From assembly GCF_019734885.1 (NCBI RefSeq), contig NZ_JAAXCM010000048.1, positions 1 through 64,000 of the forward strand: a stretch of DNA of 64,000 nt, given 5' to 3'. The translations under genes and the position numbers were made by a program. The DNA comes from Pseudocoprococcus catus. GTDB lineage: Bacteria > Bacillota > Clostridia > Lachnospirales > Lachnospiraceae. Below are positions 26,618-35,134 of this stretch, one piece after another; the stretch's first letter is position 1, and every line of letters starts with the position of its first letter. Under the pieces are notes generated by a model that was not told where the DNA came from, did not search any database, and saw only the letters and a program-made list of their open reading frames with translations.

Positions 26618-26666
26618 GACAAAGCTTCAGGGCATCCGTTGTTAACGGATACCCTGAAGCTTTGTC
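26618..26666. repeat. 23-bp-stem hairpin after the 2TM-NUDIX gene
   Basis: GACAAAGCTTCAGGGCATCC (26618-26637) and its following GTT pair with the inverted sequence ending TTTGTC at 26666, with a single mismatch and a 3-nt loop. No U-tract follows on either strand. It may stabilise the 3' end of the minus-strand gene that ends at 26686. Confidence 0.7.
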
Positions 26667-26685
26667 ATGTGCCTAAATTGAATTT

Positions 26686-27420
26686 TTATAAAATATTTTC
26701 CTTCACAAAATCTACAACTTCTAAATTCTTTTGAATAATATTTTCATCTTTTTCCATGTCCGCAATAGACATCCAATAGTAATGCCGATTATTAAGAACA
26801 AAATCTTCCTTTAGAGCCAATTCTGGCATTTTCTCAAACGAAACTTCATATAACCTATGCTGATAGACCCTATCCTCATTATGGCTTACAGAATACTTTT
26901 CCTGAACCCTTGAAACCACATAATGACAATTAATTGTTCTGGCATCTATATTAAAATCTTCAGCAATGCGGCTTATAATATTCTGCTCATTATTTCTATC
27001 TGTTGTTTTACAATTTAAAAACAACTTGCAATCCCATTCCTCATCGTAATACAGCAGGAATTTACTTGCTTTTTGATTTTTATTCCTTTTAATCACTATC
27101 AATGAATGCTTATGCTGAATCATATCTAAATCCTCAATGTCTTTCATTAATTTTGTATGATTATAACTGTCACTGTGCATTTCAATCAAGTCTTTTGCAA
27201 TTTTCAGCGTATATAACACACTTATAAAACAAAATAAATATTTTAATGTGATGCTTGAAGCAAAAAATATATCATTATAACTCGCTGTAAACGCTGATAA
27301 TAAAAATGATATTCCGGCAATAACTGTATCAACTGCAACTCTATTACCAATATAATCTCTCTTTTGTTCCAATAATAACGCTAAATCCTTTTTGTTGATT
27401 AACAGCCTCATAATAATCAT
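26686..27420 (-). CDS. Two-TM + NUDIX-like protein (CBASS Cap16-like effector candidate)
   Basis: A 244-residue protein. Two hydrophobic segments at residues ~27-46 and ~53-73 (TVIAGISFLLSAFTA and YLFCFISVLYTLKIA) are separated by a short loop. The C-terminal part (from ~95) reads like a divergent NUDIX domain: SLIVIKRNK, KFLLYYDEEWDCKLF, then ISRIAEDFNIDA where the classical R-E-x-x-E-E-x-G box would be, and conserved-looking HYVVSRVQEKYSV and YQHRLYEVSF. This 2TM-NUDIX order recalls the CBASS effector Cap16, known to me only from memory. No CD-NTase, Cap2/Cap3 or other CBASS gene is visible nearby. Codon use is AT-rich and unlike the flanks. Confidence 0.6.
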   Translation of the reverse strand: MIIMRLLINKKDLALLLEQKRDYIGNRVAVDTVIAGISFLLSAFTASYNDIFFASSITLKYLFCFISVLYTLKIAKDLIEMHSDSYNHTKLMKDIEDLDMIQHKHSLIVIKRNKNQKASKFLLYYDEEWDCKLFLNCKTTDRNNEQNIISRIAEDFNIDARTINCHYVVSRVQEKYSVSHNEDRVYQHRLYEVSFEKMPELALKEDFVLNNRHYYWMSIADMEKDENIIQKNLEVVDFVKENIL

Positions 27421-27650
27421 ACCTTTCCAAATTATATCATGCCCATATTTTATTGACCAGTATAAACATTATAATCTATTAATACATTATTCCCAATATA
27501 TATTTCAATCACGAAGACATATCTCTCCTCCATTTTTCGTCAAAGTATCCTTTTATTGAATATCTCATGTCAAAAACCGAGCTGTCATGCCCTTCCGCTG
27601 GTGTCCTAAAATCTGCAAAATACAAATCAACAAAATCAAACAGAATACGG

Positions 27651-27728
27651 CTGTTCAGGTGCCGCAGAATTTGGTACAATAAATCTATACTGAACAGTTA
27701 CCAGAATTTTATATGAAGCTTCATATAA
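27651..27728. promoter_or_regulatory. Symmetric sites upstream of the lipid kinase
   Basis: CTGTTCAG (27651-27658) and CTGAACAG (27690-27697) form an inverted pair around a possible -10 (TACAAT, near 27676-27681). A perfect 20-bp palindrome TTATATGAAGCTTCATATAA lies at 27709-27728, just before the kinase gene. Both could be regulator sites. The rest of 27421-27740 (320 bp) shows no gene. Confidence 0.35.
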
Positions 27729-27758
27729 GTTTATTACTGAATGGATTCGAGGGATATG

Positions 27759-28700
27759 ATGATTTATTTTATCGTGAATAATACAGCCAGAACCGGCAAA
27801 AGCCGAGCCATCTGGCTGGAAATGAAAGAACTATTAGAAAATCGAAGCATAGAGTATAAAGCTTATCAGACCAAATATGCCGGTCATGCCACCGAACTAG
27901 CCCGGAAGATTTCTTCTCTACCCGAAGACAGGATTTATCTGATCACCGTAGGCGGTGACGGTACTTTGAATGAAGTGATCAACGGCATCTCTGATTTTTC
28001 ACGCATTGTGTTAGGAATTCTTCCTATCGGTTCCGGCAATGATTTTGCCAGAGGTATGGGCATTTCCAGGGATACTCTGTGCAATCTGGAACAAATACTG
28101 GATTTGATTGAATCAGACTCAGAAGGTACGGCCATCGATCTTGGTGAGGTATCCTGTGAAGCATTGGATACACCGAAATATTTTGCCATCAGCTCCGGTG
28201 CCGGACTGGACGCCATTGTCTGCAAAAAGGCGCTGCATTCCAGACTTAAGAAGTTTCTGAATCATCTGCATCTCGGCAAGCTGACCTATCTTTTGCTGAC
28301 GGTTGAGTCTTTGTTCTCCATGACCACCTGCGATGCTGATATTGTTTTTGATCACGGCGAAACGATGCATGTCAGCCATATGATTTTTGCTGCCGGTATG
28401 AATCTTCGGGCAGAAGGCGGCGGTGTTCCCATGGCACCGGATGCTGTCCCTGATGACGGCATGCTCTGCCTTGGCATGGCCCACGATGTCCCCAAATGGC
28501 TGACATTCTTCCTGCTTCCATTTCTCGTTGCCGGCAAACAGAAGTACATCAAAGCTTTTGAATGTATCCCATTCAAAGAGTGTACCCTGCATCTTTCCGG
28601 CTCTATGACCATTCACGCAGACGGTGAGTACTGCGGCGAGAACACAACCATTACATACAAATGCCTCCCGGGAAAACTGCATTTTCTGAAAGTATCGTAA
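27759..28700 (+). CDS. Diacylglycerol/lipid kinase family protein (YegS/DgkB-like)
   Basis: A 313-residue kinase. ATG 27759 is chosen because GAGGG sits five bases before it and the product begins IYFIVNNTARTGKSRAIW; ATGs at 27741 and 27756 are alternatives. ITVGGDGTLNEVINGI is the catalytic GGDGT motif, and LPIGSGNDFARGMGI is the second conserved site. Such kinases phosphorylate diacylglycerol or related lipids, supplying phosphatidate for membrane lipid turnover. It is a single-gene unit, facing opposite to all neighbours, with its own terminator downstream. Confidence 0.9.
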   Translation: MIYFIVNNTARTGKSRAIWLEMKELLENRSIEYKAYQTKYAGHATELARKISSLPEDRIYLITVGGDGTLNEVINGISDFSRIVLGILPIGSGNDFARGMGISRDTLCNLEQILDLIESDSEGTAIDLGEVSCEALDTPKYFAISSGAGLDAIVCKKALHSRLKKFLNHLHLGKLTYLLLTVESLFSMTTCDADIVFDHGETMHVSHMIFAAGMNLRAEGGGVPMAPDAVPDDGMLCLGMAHDVPKWLTFFLLPFLVAGKQKYIKAFECIPFKECTLHLSGSMTIHADGEYCGENTTITYKCLPGKLHFLKVS

Positions 28701-28741
28701 CTGTCAAGCTTTACAGCTGCGTATGCTTTTCCAAAATCCAC

Positions 28742-28769
28742 AGTGTCCCGAGAGGCACTTTTTATTTTC
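28742..28769 (+). terminator. Intrinsic terminator of the lipid kinase gene
   Basis: AGTGTC (28742-28747) pairs with GGCACT (28754-28759), followed by TTTTTATTTTC. It stands 42 bp after the stop. Confidence 0.65.
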
Positions 28770-28843
28770 TAACTTTTTATAGTCTCTCCATCGGCAATCT
28801 ATCATCTCTGACCTTGCAGATGAAGCAGCATGGAATTCTTCTA

Positions 28844-30199
28844 TTATATTAATCCCTGGATCAGAATGATCAGAATCAGGATTGGAAGCAGTGTCATGAA
28901 GTACCACTTCAGCTTGCCGGACATCTTCATGCCTTTTCCGCGGTTGGTCTCTGCAAGATAATTGTCAAATCCCCATCCGCGTCTTGTAACGCAGAATAAC
29001 AGATAAACCAGTGAACCGCCCGGCAGCAGAATATTGCTGACAAGGAAATCTTCTGTATCCAGAACATCTCTTCCGCCGATCAGATGCAGGCTGCTCCAGA
29101 TATTATAGCCGAATACACATGGCAGACTGGCGATCAGGATAAGGATACCGTTGCAAAGAACTGCCTTTTTGCGGCTCCATCCAAAGTTATCAATGCAGCC
29201 CGCGATCAGGTTCTCAAATACAGCAATAACCGTTGAAAAGCTGGCAAATGTCATAAACAGGAAGAACAATGTTCCCCAGAGTCGGCCGCCTGCCATATTC
29301 ACAAAGACATTCGGCAATGTCACGAAGATCAGCGACGGACCTGCATCCGGCTGAATCCCGAATGAGAAACATGCCGGGAAAATGATCAGACCTGACATCA
29401 GTGCAACAAAGGTATCCAGACCACAGATTCTCACTGATTCTCCGGTGAGCGTTCTGCCGCCCGGCATATAACTGCCGAAAATCTCCATGGCACCGATACC
29501 AAGACTCAGGGTGAAGAAGGCCTGATTCATGGCTGCTGTGATCACTTTGCCGATTCCTACATCCGATGCGCGCTTAAAATCCGGCATAAGATAAAAACGC
29601 AGGCCTTCGCCGGAACCCGGAAGCACCAGACTATGAACAGCCAGTATAACGATCAAAACAAGGAGTGCCGACATCATAATCTTGGAAATTCTCTCAAGGC
29701 CATTCTGCAGGCCAAAACTGCAGACAATAAATCCGGCAATAACTGTAATTGCCATGAATACCGCCATTTCAACAGGATCTGCCAGCAAATTGGAGAATAC
29801 ACTGCCTACAGCATCCGCATCCATTCCGCTTTTGAAACTGCCGGTTATGAATTTGACAAAGTAGCTCAGCATCCAGCCGGATACGGTTGTATAATACATC
29901 ATCAGCAGCGCACAGCCGATCATACAGAACCAGCCGTGAATGTGCCATTTCTGGCCATCCTTCTCCAGTGCTTTATAAGCCTGAACTGCGCTCTTCTTGC
30001 CTGCACGTCCCACTGCCAGCTCCATTGTCAGAACCGGCACGCCCATGCAAAGCAGGAATATCAGATAAAACAAGACAAAGACACCGCCGCCGTTTTGTCC
30101 TGCCACATATGGAAAACGCCACACATTGCCAATACCGATAGCACAGCCTGCGCTTACCAGAATAAATCCCAATCGGGACTGAAAATTTTCTCTATTCAT
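28844..30199 (-). CDS. Sodium-dependent transporter (NSS/SNF family)
   Basis: A 451-residue transporter. ATG 30199, with AGGGG upstream, gives the typical start NRENFQSRLGFILVSAGCAI followed by GIGNVWRFPY, the sodium/substrate-binding first helix of the NSS fold; an ATG at 30271 would add an unrelated tail. About eleven further membrane segments follow, ending before residue 450. It lies 75 bp downstream of sdaAA and is expected to be co-transcribed with the serine dehydratase genes. This suggests that it imports serine or another small amino acid, which is an inference from context. Confidence 0.9.
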   Translation of the reverse strand: MNRENFQSRLGFILVSAGCAIGIGNVWRFPYVAGQNGGGVFVLFYLIFLLCMGVPVLTMELAVGRAGKKSAVQAYKALEKDGQKWHIHGWFCMIGCALLMMYYTTVSGWMLSYFVKFITGSFKSGMDADAVGSVFSNLLADPVEMAVFMAITVIAGFIVCSFGLQNGLERISKIMMSALLVLIVILAVHSLVLPGSGEGLRFYLMPDFKRASDVGIGKVITAAMNQAFFTLSLGIGAMEIFGSYMPGGRTLTGESVRICGLDTFVALMSGLIIFPACFSFGIQPDAGPSLIFVTLPNVFVNMAGGRLWGTLFFLFMTFASFSTVIAVFENLIAGCIDNFGWSRKKAVLCNGILILIASLPCVFGYNIWSSLHLIGGRDVLDTEDFLVSNILLPGGSLVYLLFCVTRRGWGFDNYLAETNRGKGMKMSGKLKWYFMTLLPILILIILIQGLI

Positions 30200-30274
30200 A
30201 CTTCTATTTCCCCTAAGTAAATACTTGATCTCAATCATTCGGTGTCCTTCTCTAAGCCCTGAAATGATCATCCT

Positions 30275-31147
30275 CTATTGATGGAGCTTTTCTGCCAGTG
30301 CCTTTCCGGTTGGCGTTGCTGCCAGTCCTCCTCTGGCCGTCTCCCGCAGATCCGGATGCATCTGATTGCCCACTGCCTTCATGGCGTCCACCACTTCATC
30401 AAATGGGATCAGACTTGTGATGCCTGCTAGTGCCATATCGCAGGATACCACTGCATTGGCCGCACCGATGGCATTGCGCTTGACGCATGGACATTCCACC
30501 AGCCCTCCCACCGGATCGCAGACAAGGCCCATGACATTCTTGAGTGCCATGGCTGCCGCATGGAAAACCATCTCCGGTGTACCGCCGCAAAGCTCTGTCA
30601 ATGCACCTGCTGCCATAGCTGCCGCAGAGCCTGTCTCTGCCTGACATCCACCGGAAGCTCCGGCAATACTGGCATTGGAGGCAATCAGGCATCCGATCGC
30701 CCCAGCTGTCAGAAGCCCCCGACAAAGCATTTCCTCATCAAAATTTCGTTTCCGGCCGCAGACAAGCAGCACTGCCGGCAAAATACCGCTGGCTCCGGCT
30801 GTAGGCGCTGCAACGATCTTACCCATGGAAGCGTTCACTTCAACCACAGCGATGGCTGCTGCCACAATTTCAGCCATTTCCCGGCCCATATTGCTGCTTG
30901 CTGCAAAGTGATTTAATTTGACCGCGTCGCCGCCGGTAAAAACACCATGATGCAGATTCTCAGGATCAAGGCCTTTTGTGATGGATGTCTGCATGACCTG
31001 CAGATTACTGCGCAGATCCGCCATAATGTCATCCCTGCTTCGTTCGCTGCGCTCCATCTCCCGCCGCAGCATAACTTCACTGACTGACAGTCCTTCTTTT
31101 GCGCAGATCTCACACAGCTGCGCACTTCGGATAAATGAATATCTCAT
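30275..31147 (-). CDS. sdaAA: L-serine dehydratase, iron-sulfur-dependent, alpha subunit
   Basis: A 290-residue subunit. The C-terminal cysteines in GLVCDPVGGLVECPCVKRN are typical of the alpha subunit that binds the 4Fe-4S cluster of anaerobic L-serine dehydratase, and a further conserved Cys lies in LLVCGRKRNFD. With the beta subunit it deaminates L-serine to pyruvate and ammonia. Its start overlaps the beta-subunit stop by 4 bp (31144-31147), so the two are translationally coupled. The gene order beta-alpha-transporter forms a serine-use operon. Confidence 0.94.
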   Translation of the reverse strand: MRYSFIRSAQLCEICAKEGLSVSEVMLRREMERSERSRDDIMADLRSNLQVMQTSITKGLDPENLHHGVFTGGDAVKLNHFAASSNMGREMAEIVAAAIAVVEVNASMGKIVAAPTAGASGILPAVLLVCGRKRNFDEEMLCRGLLTAGAIGCLIASNASIAGASGGCQAETGSAAAMAAGALTELCGGTPEMVFHAAAMALKNVMGLVCDPVGGLVECPCVKRNAIGAANAVVSCDMALAGITSLIPFDEVVDAMKAVGNQMHPDLRETARGGLAATPTGKALAEKLHQ

Positions 31148-31806
31148 AACTTACATACCTCCACAATATCCTGATTCTCACTGCGGATCTGTTCTACCAG
31201 ACAATCCTCGACTTCTCCGTCAGTTTCGATCACCATGCAGGCATTCTGCCATCTTGAGTTTCGAAATACCTTCATAAAAGCGATATTGATCTCATGCTCC
31301 GCCAGTACACCGGTGACGCTGCTGATGACGCCGGGTCTGTCCTGATGAAAAATAAGCAATGTCGGATAATCACAGCCAAAGGAAACATCCATTCCGTTAA
31401 TCGACTGAATCTCAATATTGCCGCCGCCGATGGAGGCTCCGGTCATATGAATGGTTCTGCCGTCTTCGTTTTCAAAAACAATTCCTGCTGTATTGGGATG
31501 CTTCATTTCTTCATCAGAAAATTCTACCCGGATATCTCTGCCCCATTCTTTGGCCAGCTGCGGTGCGATCCTTAATCTGTCATCATCCGGTGCAAAGCCC
31601 AGAAGTCCTGCTACAACTGCTTTATCTGTACCATGCCCTTTGCCTGTTTCCGCAAAAGAACCATATAAAGTCACAACGGCCTTTTTTACGCAGCCCCCTG
31701 CCATACGGCTGGCCACATAACCAATTCTCGCGGCCCCGGCTGTGTGGGAACTGGATGGACCGATCATCTGCGGTCCGATCAGATCAAATAATCCATATTC
31801 TTTCAT
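31144..31806 (-). CDS. sdaAB: L-serine dehydratase, iron-sulfur-dependent, beta subunit
   Basis: A 220-residue subunit. The N-terminal part LFDLIGPQMIGPSSSHTAGA with SSSHT binds the substrate carboxylate and phosphate-like contacts in this family. The C-terminal part VISSVTGVLAEHEINIAFMK is an ACT domain, often regulatory in serine dehydratases. It is the first gene of the operon. A 10-bp-stem hairpin (31849-31896) lies in its leader. Complementary subunit genes and the transporter follow. Confidence 0.93.
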   Translation of the reverse strand: MKEYGLFDLIGPQMIGPSSSHTAGAARIGYVASRMAGGCVKKAVVTLYGSFAETGKGHGTDKAVVAGLLGFAPDDDRLRIAPQLAKEWGRDIRVEFSDEEMKHPNTAGIVFENEDGRTIHMTGASIGGGNIEIQSINGMDVSFGCDYPTLLIFHQDRPGVISSVTGVLAEHEINIAFMKVFRNSRWQNACMVIETDGEVEDCLVEQIRSENQDIVEVCKL

Positions 31807-31848
31807 GTTTGCTCCATTTCATTTTCTGTCACGTTACTCTGTCATAGT

Positions 31849-31896
31849 AAGAGCTGCCTCTGAATCGTAATATGATTATTCATCAGGGCAGCTCTT
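31849..31896. other. Hairpin in the intergenic leader between sdaAB and metY
   Basis: AAGAGCTGCC (31849-31858) pairs with GGCAGCTCTT (31887-31896). There is no U-tract on either strand, so it may be a regulatory or stabilising structure. A 13-bp tandem repeat (GCTGTTCAACAAT at 31942-31954 and 31955-31967) lies further on. Confidence 0.45.
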
Positions 31897-32007
31897 GCCT
31901 TATCTCTAGTCTCTCTTATTCCGTCATGTTGATACAATGCAGCTGTTCAACAATGCTGTTCAACAATTATAGTGACCAAAACATCGACTGCTGCATCCCG
32001 ATACAAA

Positions 32008-33297
32008 TTAATCTTCAATCTGAGCCAGTGCCTGCGCAAGGTCTGCGATGAGGTCTTCTTTATCCTCAAGACCGCATGAAATACGCACAAGGCCTGCCGG
32101 TACACCTGCTGCCGCTAACTGCTCATCACTCATCTGACGATGCGTGGATGTTGCAGGATTCAGGCAGCATGTTCTGGCATCAGCCACATGTGTCTCAATA
32201 GCTGCCAGTTTCAGATGCTTCATAAATGTCTCCGCTGCTTTACGGCCGCCCTTTAACTCAAAGGAAACAACACCACAGCCGCCCTTTGGCATATACTTCA
32301 TAGCACGTTCGTGGTATTTATCACTCTCAAGACCCGGATAATTCACATAAGCCACCTGCGGCTGCTTCTCAAGGAATTCGGCCACAGCCTGACCATTCTC
32401 CACATGACGCGGCATACGCACATGCAGGGATTCCAAACCGAGATTCAGGATAAATGCATGTTGCGGAGACTGGATGCATCCAAGATCTCTCATAAGCTGT
32501 GCTGTACACTTTGTGATAAAAGCGCCCTCTTTGCCGAACTTCTCAGCATAGGTGATGCCATGATAAGAATCATCCGGTGTACAAAGTCCCGGGAACTTCT
32601 CAGCATTGGCCATCCAGTCAAAATTACCGCTGTCAACGATGGCACCGCCCACAGCTGCACCGTGGCCGTCCATGTACTTCGTCGTGGAATGTGTCACAAT
32701 ATCTGCACCCCATTCAATCGGACGGCAGTTGACCGGTGTCGGAAATGTATTGTCCACGATCAGCGGCACATGATGGGCATGGGCTGCCTTCGCAAACTTC
32801 TCGATATCAAGAACAGTCAGTGCCGGGTTGGCGATGGTCTCGCCGAAAACAGCCTTTGTGTTCTCTTTGAATGCCGCATTCAGCTCTTCTTCTGTGCAAT
32901 CCGGAGAAACAAATGTTGCTTCAATGCCCATCTTCGCCATTGTCACAGAAATCAGATTGAATGTACCGCCGTAAATGGATGAAGATGATACGATATGATC
33001 ACCCGCCTGACAGATATTAAACAGGGCAAAGAAGTTGGCTGCCTGTCCTGAAGATGTCAGCATTGCTGCTGTACCGCCTTCCATGTCTGCAATCTTGGCT
33101 GCAACATAATCATTGGTCGGATTCTGAAGCCTTGTGTAAAAATAACCGGATGCTTCCAGGTCAAATAACTTACCCATGTCTTCACTTGTATCGTACTTGA
33201 AAGTGGTGGACTGTACAATCGGGATCTGTCTCGGTTCACCGTTGCCAGGTCTGTAGCCTGACTGGACACATTTTGTATTCATTTTGTAATCACTCAT
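32008..33297 (-). CDS. metY: O-acetylhomoserine sulfhydrylase/aminocarboxypropyltransferase (homocysteine synthase)
   Basis: A 429-residue PLP enzyme of the Cys/Met-metabolism family, normal length for MetY. VQSTTFKYDT and FEL-like core motifs are present; the PLP lysine lies in VTHSTTKYMDGHGAAVGG, and SSSSIYGGTFNL fits the O-acetylhomoserine subgroup. It converts O-acetylhomoserine plus sulfide into homocysteine, or O-acetylserine into cysteine. A good promoter (-35 TTGTAG, -10 TACAAT, 17-bp spacer) lies just upstream at 33335-33363. It is a monocistronic unit between sda and pepM32 genes. Confidence 0.92.
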   Translation of the reverse strand: MSDYKMNTKCVQSGYRPGNGEPRQIPIVQSTTFKYDTSEDMGKLFDLEASGYFYTRLQNPTNDYVAAKIADMEGGTAAMLTSSGQAANFFALFNICQAGDHIVSSSSIYGGTFNLISVTMAKMGIEATFVSPDCTEEELNAAFKENTKAVFGETIANPALTVLDIEKFAKAAHAHHVPLIVDNTFPTPVNCRPIEWGADIVTHSTTKYMDGHGAAVGGAIVDSGNFDWMANAEKFPGLCTPDDSYHGITYAEKFGKEGAFITKCTAQLMRDLGCIQSPQHAFILNLGLESLHVRMPRHVENGQAVAEFLEKQPQVAYVNYPGLESDKYHERAMKYMPKGGCGVVSFELKGGRKAAETFMKHLKLAAIETHVADARTCCLNPATSTHRQMSDEQLAAAGVPAGLVRISCGLEDKEDLIADLAQALAQIED

Positions 33298-33334
33298 ACT
33301 TATACCTACCTTTTTCTAACAAAACATCCCTTTT

Positions 33335-33363
33335 ATTGTATCACTTCCAATTGCAGACTACAA
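33335..33363 (-). promoter_or_regulatory. Predicted promoter of metY
   Basis: Reading the minus strand: TTGTAG (plus 33358-33363), a 17-bp spacer, then TACAAT (plus 33335-33340). The metY start codon is about 40 bp downstream. Confidence 0.5.
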
Positions 33364-33372
33364 TGAAAACCA

Positions 33373-34869
33373 TTATAAATCATAAAGTTTGGTATATTTT
33401 TCTGTCAAATAATCCGTATAAAATGTCGGATCAAAATCACCGCAGGCATTCTTCACGATTTCACCCGGAGTCAGCAGGCTTCCATACTGATGGACCTTCT
33501 CTTTCAGCCATGCAGATACCCCTGTCAGTTTGCCCGCACGCACTTCCTCCCACACAGGGAAATCCTTTTCCATATTGCAAAGCATCTGCGCACCATAGGC
33601 ACTGCCGAGGGCATAGGATGGAAAATACCCGAAAGAACCGCCGGACCAATGGGAATCCTGCAGACATCCTCTCCTGTCATCCGGCACATCCACACCAAGA
33701 TATTCTTTATAAAGACGATTCCAAACCTCAGGAATATCCTTCACTTCAAGACTGCCGTCAATAAGCTGCTTCTCAATCTCGTAACGCACCATCACATGCA
33801 AAGAATAGGTAAGCTCATCAGCCTCTGTCCGGATCAATGATGGCTGTACTTTATTCACCGCACAGTACATCTGCTCTGCTGTCACATGCTTTAACTGTTC
33901 TGGGAAAAATTCCTGCATTTTCGGGAAAATCGCTTTCACAAAAGGCAGTGACCGTCCGATAATATTCTCATAGAATCTGGACTGACTCTCATGAACCCCC
34001 ATGGATACGCCGCCGGTCAGACAGGTGTATTGCAGATCATCACGGATACCCAGCTCATATTTGGCATGACCACCCTCATGAATCACGGAATACATGGAAT
34101 CCACCACATTATCCTCTTTGTAATTGGTTGTGATACGCACATCTTTATTATTAAATTCCAGTGTAAACGGATGCTCTGTCTCGCCGATGGTACAGTGACC
34201 TCTGTCCAGTTCCATCACTTCCATCAGATAGTCAGAAAACTTCCGCTGAACTTCCACTGGATAATGCAGATGCAGAAAACTGTCATCAATCTGCGTTTTC
34301 TCACCGATGGCATGAATAAGGGGTACCAGACGCTCCCGGACTGTCTCAAAGAATGTATCCAGAAAGGCCATATCCGCACCACGCTCATATTCATCCAGCA
34401 GTGCATCATACGGCTTTTTGCTGCTGTCATAATAACCCGCAAACTTTCGGTTATAGGCAACCAGTTTCTCCAGTACCGGAGCAAAAAGTGCAAAATCACT
34501 GGTCTCCTTTGCTCTGTGCCACACATCACTGGCCTCATTGGTCAGCATGGCGTAATCCATATATTCATCCGCCGGAATTCTGGACAAACGGTCATAGCTT
34601 CTCTTTAATTCTTCCACCTGTCTCTGCTCCACAAAAGACAGATTCTCCTTCTGATCCGCCAGAAATTCCAGTAATTCCCCTGTTTCCGGTGCTGTCATCA
34701 GCTTCTGGCTCTCTCCTGCCAGAATACCAAGGGCCACACCTCTGCCCTCCGATGTATCCTTCGGTGCCACTGTCACACTATCCAGATACAAAGACGATGA
34801 TGCTGTCTGGTAAGCATATAACTTCTTCTGAAGCAGACCAAGCTGCTCTAAAGCATTCTTTAACTCCAT
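33373..34869 (-). CDS. Carboxypeptidase M32 family metallopeptidase
   Basis: A 498-residue enzyme. ATG 34869, with AAGGAG seven bases upstream, gives the family length of about 500; the frame is open to 34986 but the added 39 residues are unlike the family. The zinc motif HEGGH lies in MYSVIHEGGHAKYELG, and HPF/DVRIT-type conserved strings precede it, as in thermostable (Taq-type) carboxypeptidases. It removes C-terminal residues from peptides in the cytoplasm. It is a separate unit; a 205-bp fold-back element stands right upstream. Confidence 0.92.
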   Translation of the reverse strand: MELKNALEQLGLLQKKLYAYQTASSSLYLDSVTVAPKDTSEGRGVALGILAGESQKLMTAPETGELLEFLADQKENLSFVEQRQVEELKRSYDRLSRIPADEYMDYAMLTNEASDVWHRAKETSDFALFAPVLEKLVAYNRKFAGYYDSSKKPYDALLDEYERGADMAFLDTFFETVRERLVPLIHAIGEKTQIDDSFLHLHYPVEVQRKFSDYLMEVMELDRGHCTIGETEHPFTLEFNNKDVRITTNYKEDNVVDSMYSVIHEGGHAKYELGIRDDLQYTCLTGGVSMGVHESQSRFYENIIGRSLPFVKAIFPKMQEFFPEQLKHVTAEQMYCAVNKVQPSLIRTEADELTYSLHVMVRYEIEKQLIDGSLEVKDIPEVWNRLYKEYLGVDVPDDRRGCLQDSHWSGGSFGYFPSYALGSAYGAQMLCNMEKDFPVWEEVRAGKLTGVSAWLKEKVHQYGSLLTPGEIVKNACGDFDPTFYTDYLTEKYTKLYDL

Positions 34870-34925
34870 TATTAACTCCTTTTTTAATATTTTTGAGTCA
34901 TTCAGTTTCTTCGTTTCAATCACGA

Positions 34926-35130
34926 AAACATCCAACTGCACAGCTTTTATATTATTACAAATCTTGTTTCTCGTGAACGCTTTCATAAGCAGGTGCTTCC
35001 GGCACGGCCAGTACTTAGGCAGTGTCTTTTACTGCCTTATGTACTGCTGCCAGTGACGGGCAGTGAAAACGGCCTGCTTTGAATCGTTCACGAGAAACAA
35101 ATATTGTCTAAAATATGCAGTTGGATGTTT
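34926..35130. repeat. 205-bp fold-back element (nested inverted repeats)
   Basis: Outer arms AAACATCCAACTGCA (34926-34940) and TGCAGTTGGATGTTT (35116-35130) are perfect. The next pair TTGTTTCTCGTGAACG (34964-34979) and CGTTCACGAGAAACAA (35085-35100) is also perfect, followed inward by AAGCAGG/CCTGCTT, then AGTAC-TTAGGCAGT against ACTGCC-TTAT-GTACT around the centre. The whole intergenic space can fold into one long hairpin. It has no coding capacity and looks like a MITE-like or RNA element. Confidence 0.85.
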
Positions 35131-35134
35131 ACAT

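Noticed and set aside
26456-26734. Plus-strand frame of 92 codons in the hairpin-rich gap
   Set aside because: It runs through two perfect hairpins and the end of the minus-strand gene; no ribosome site or motif.
31849-31896. Hairpin upstream of sdaAB as an intrinsic terminator of either neighbour
   Set aside because: No U-tract follows on either strand, so it is listed only as a structure.
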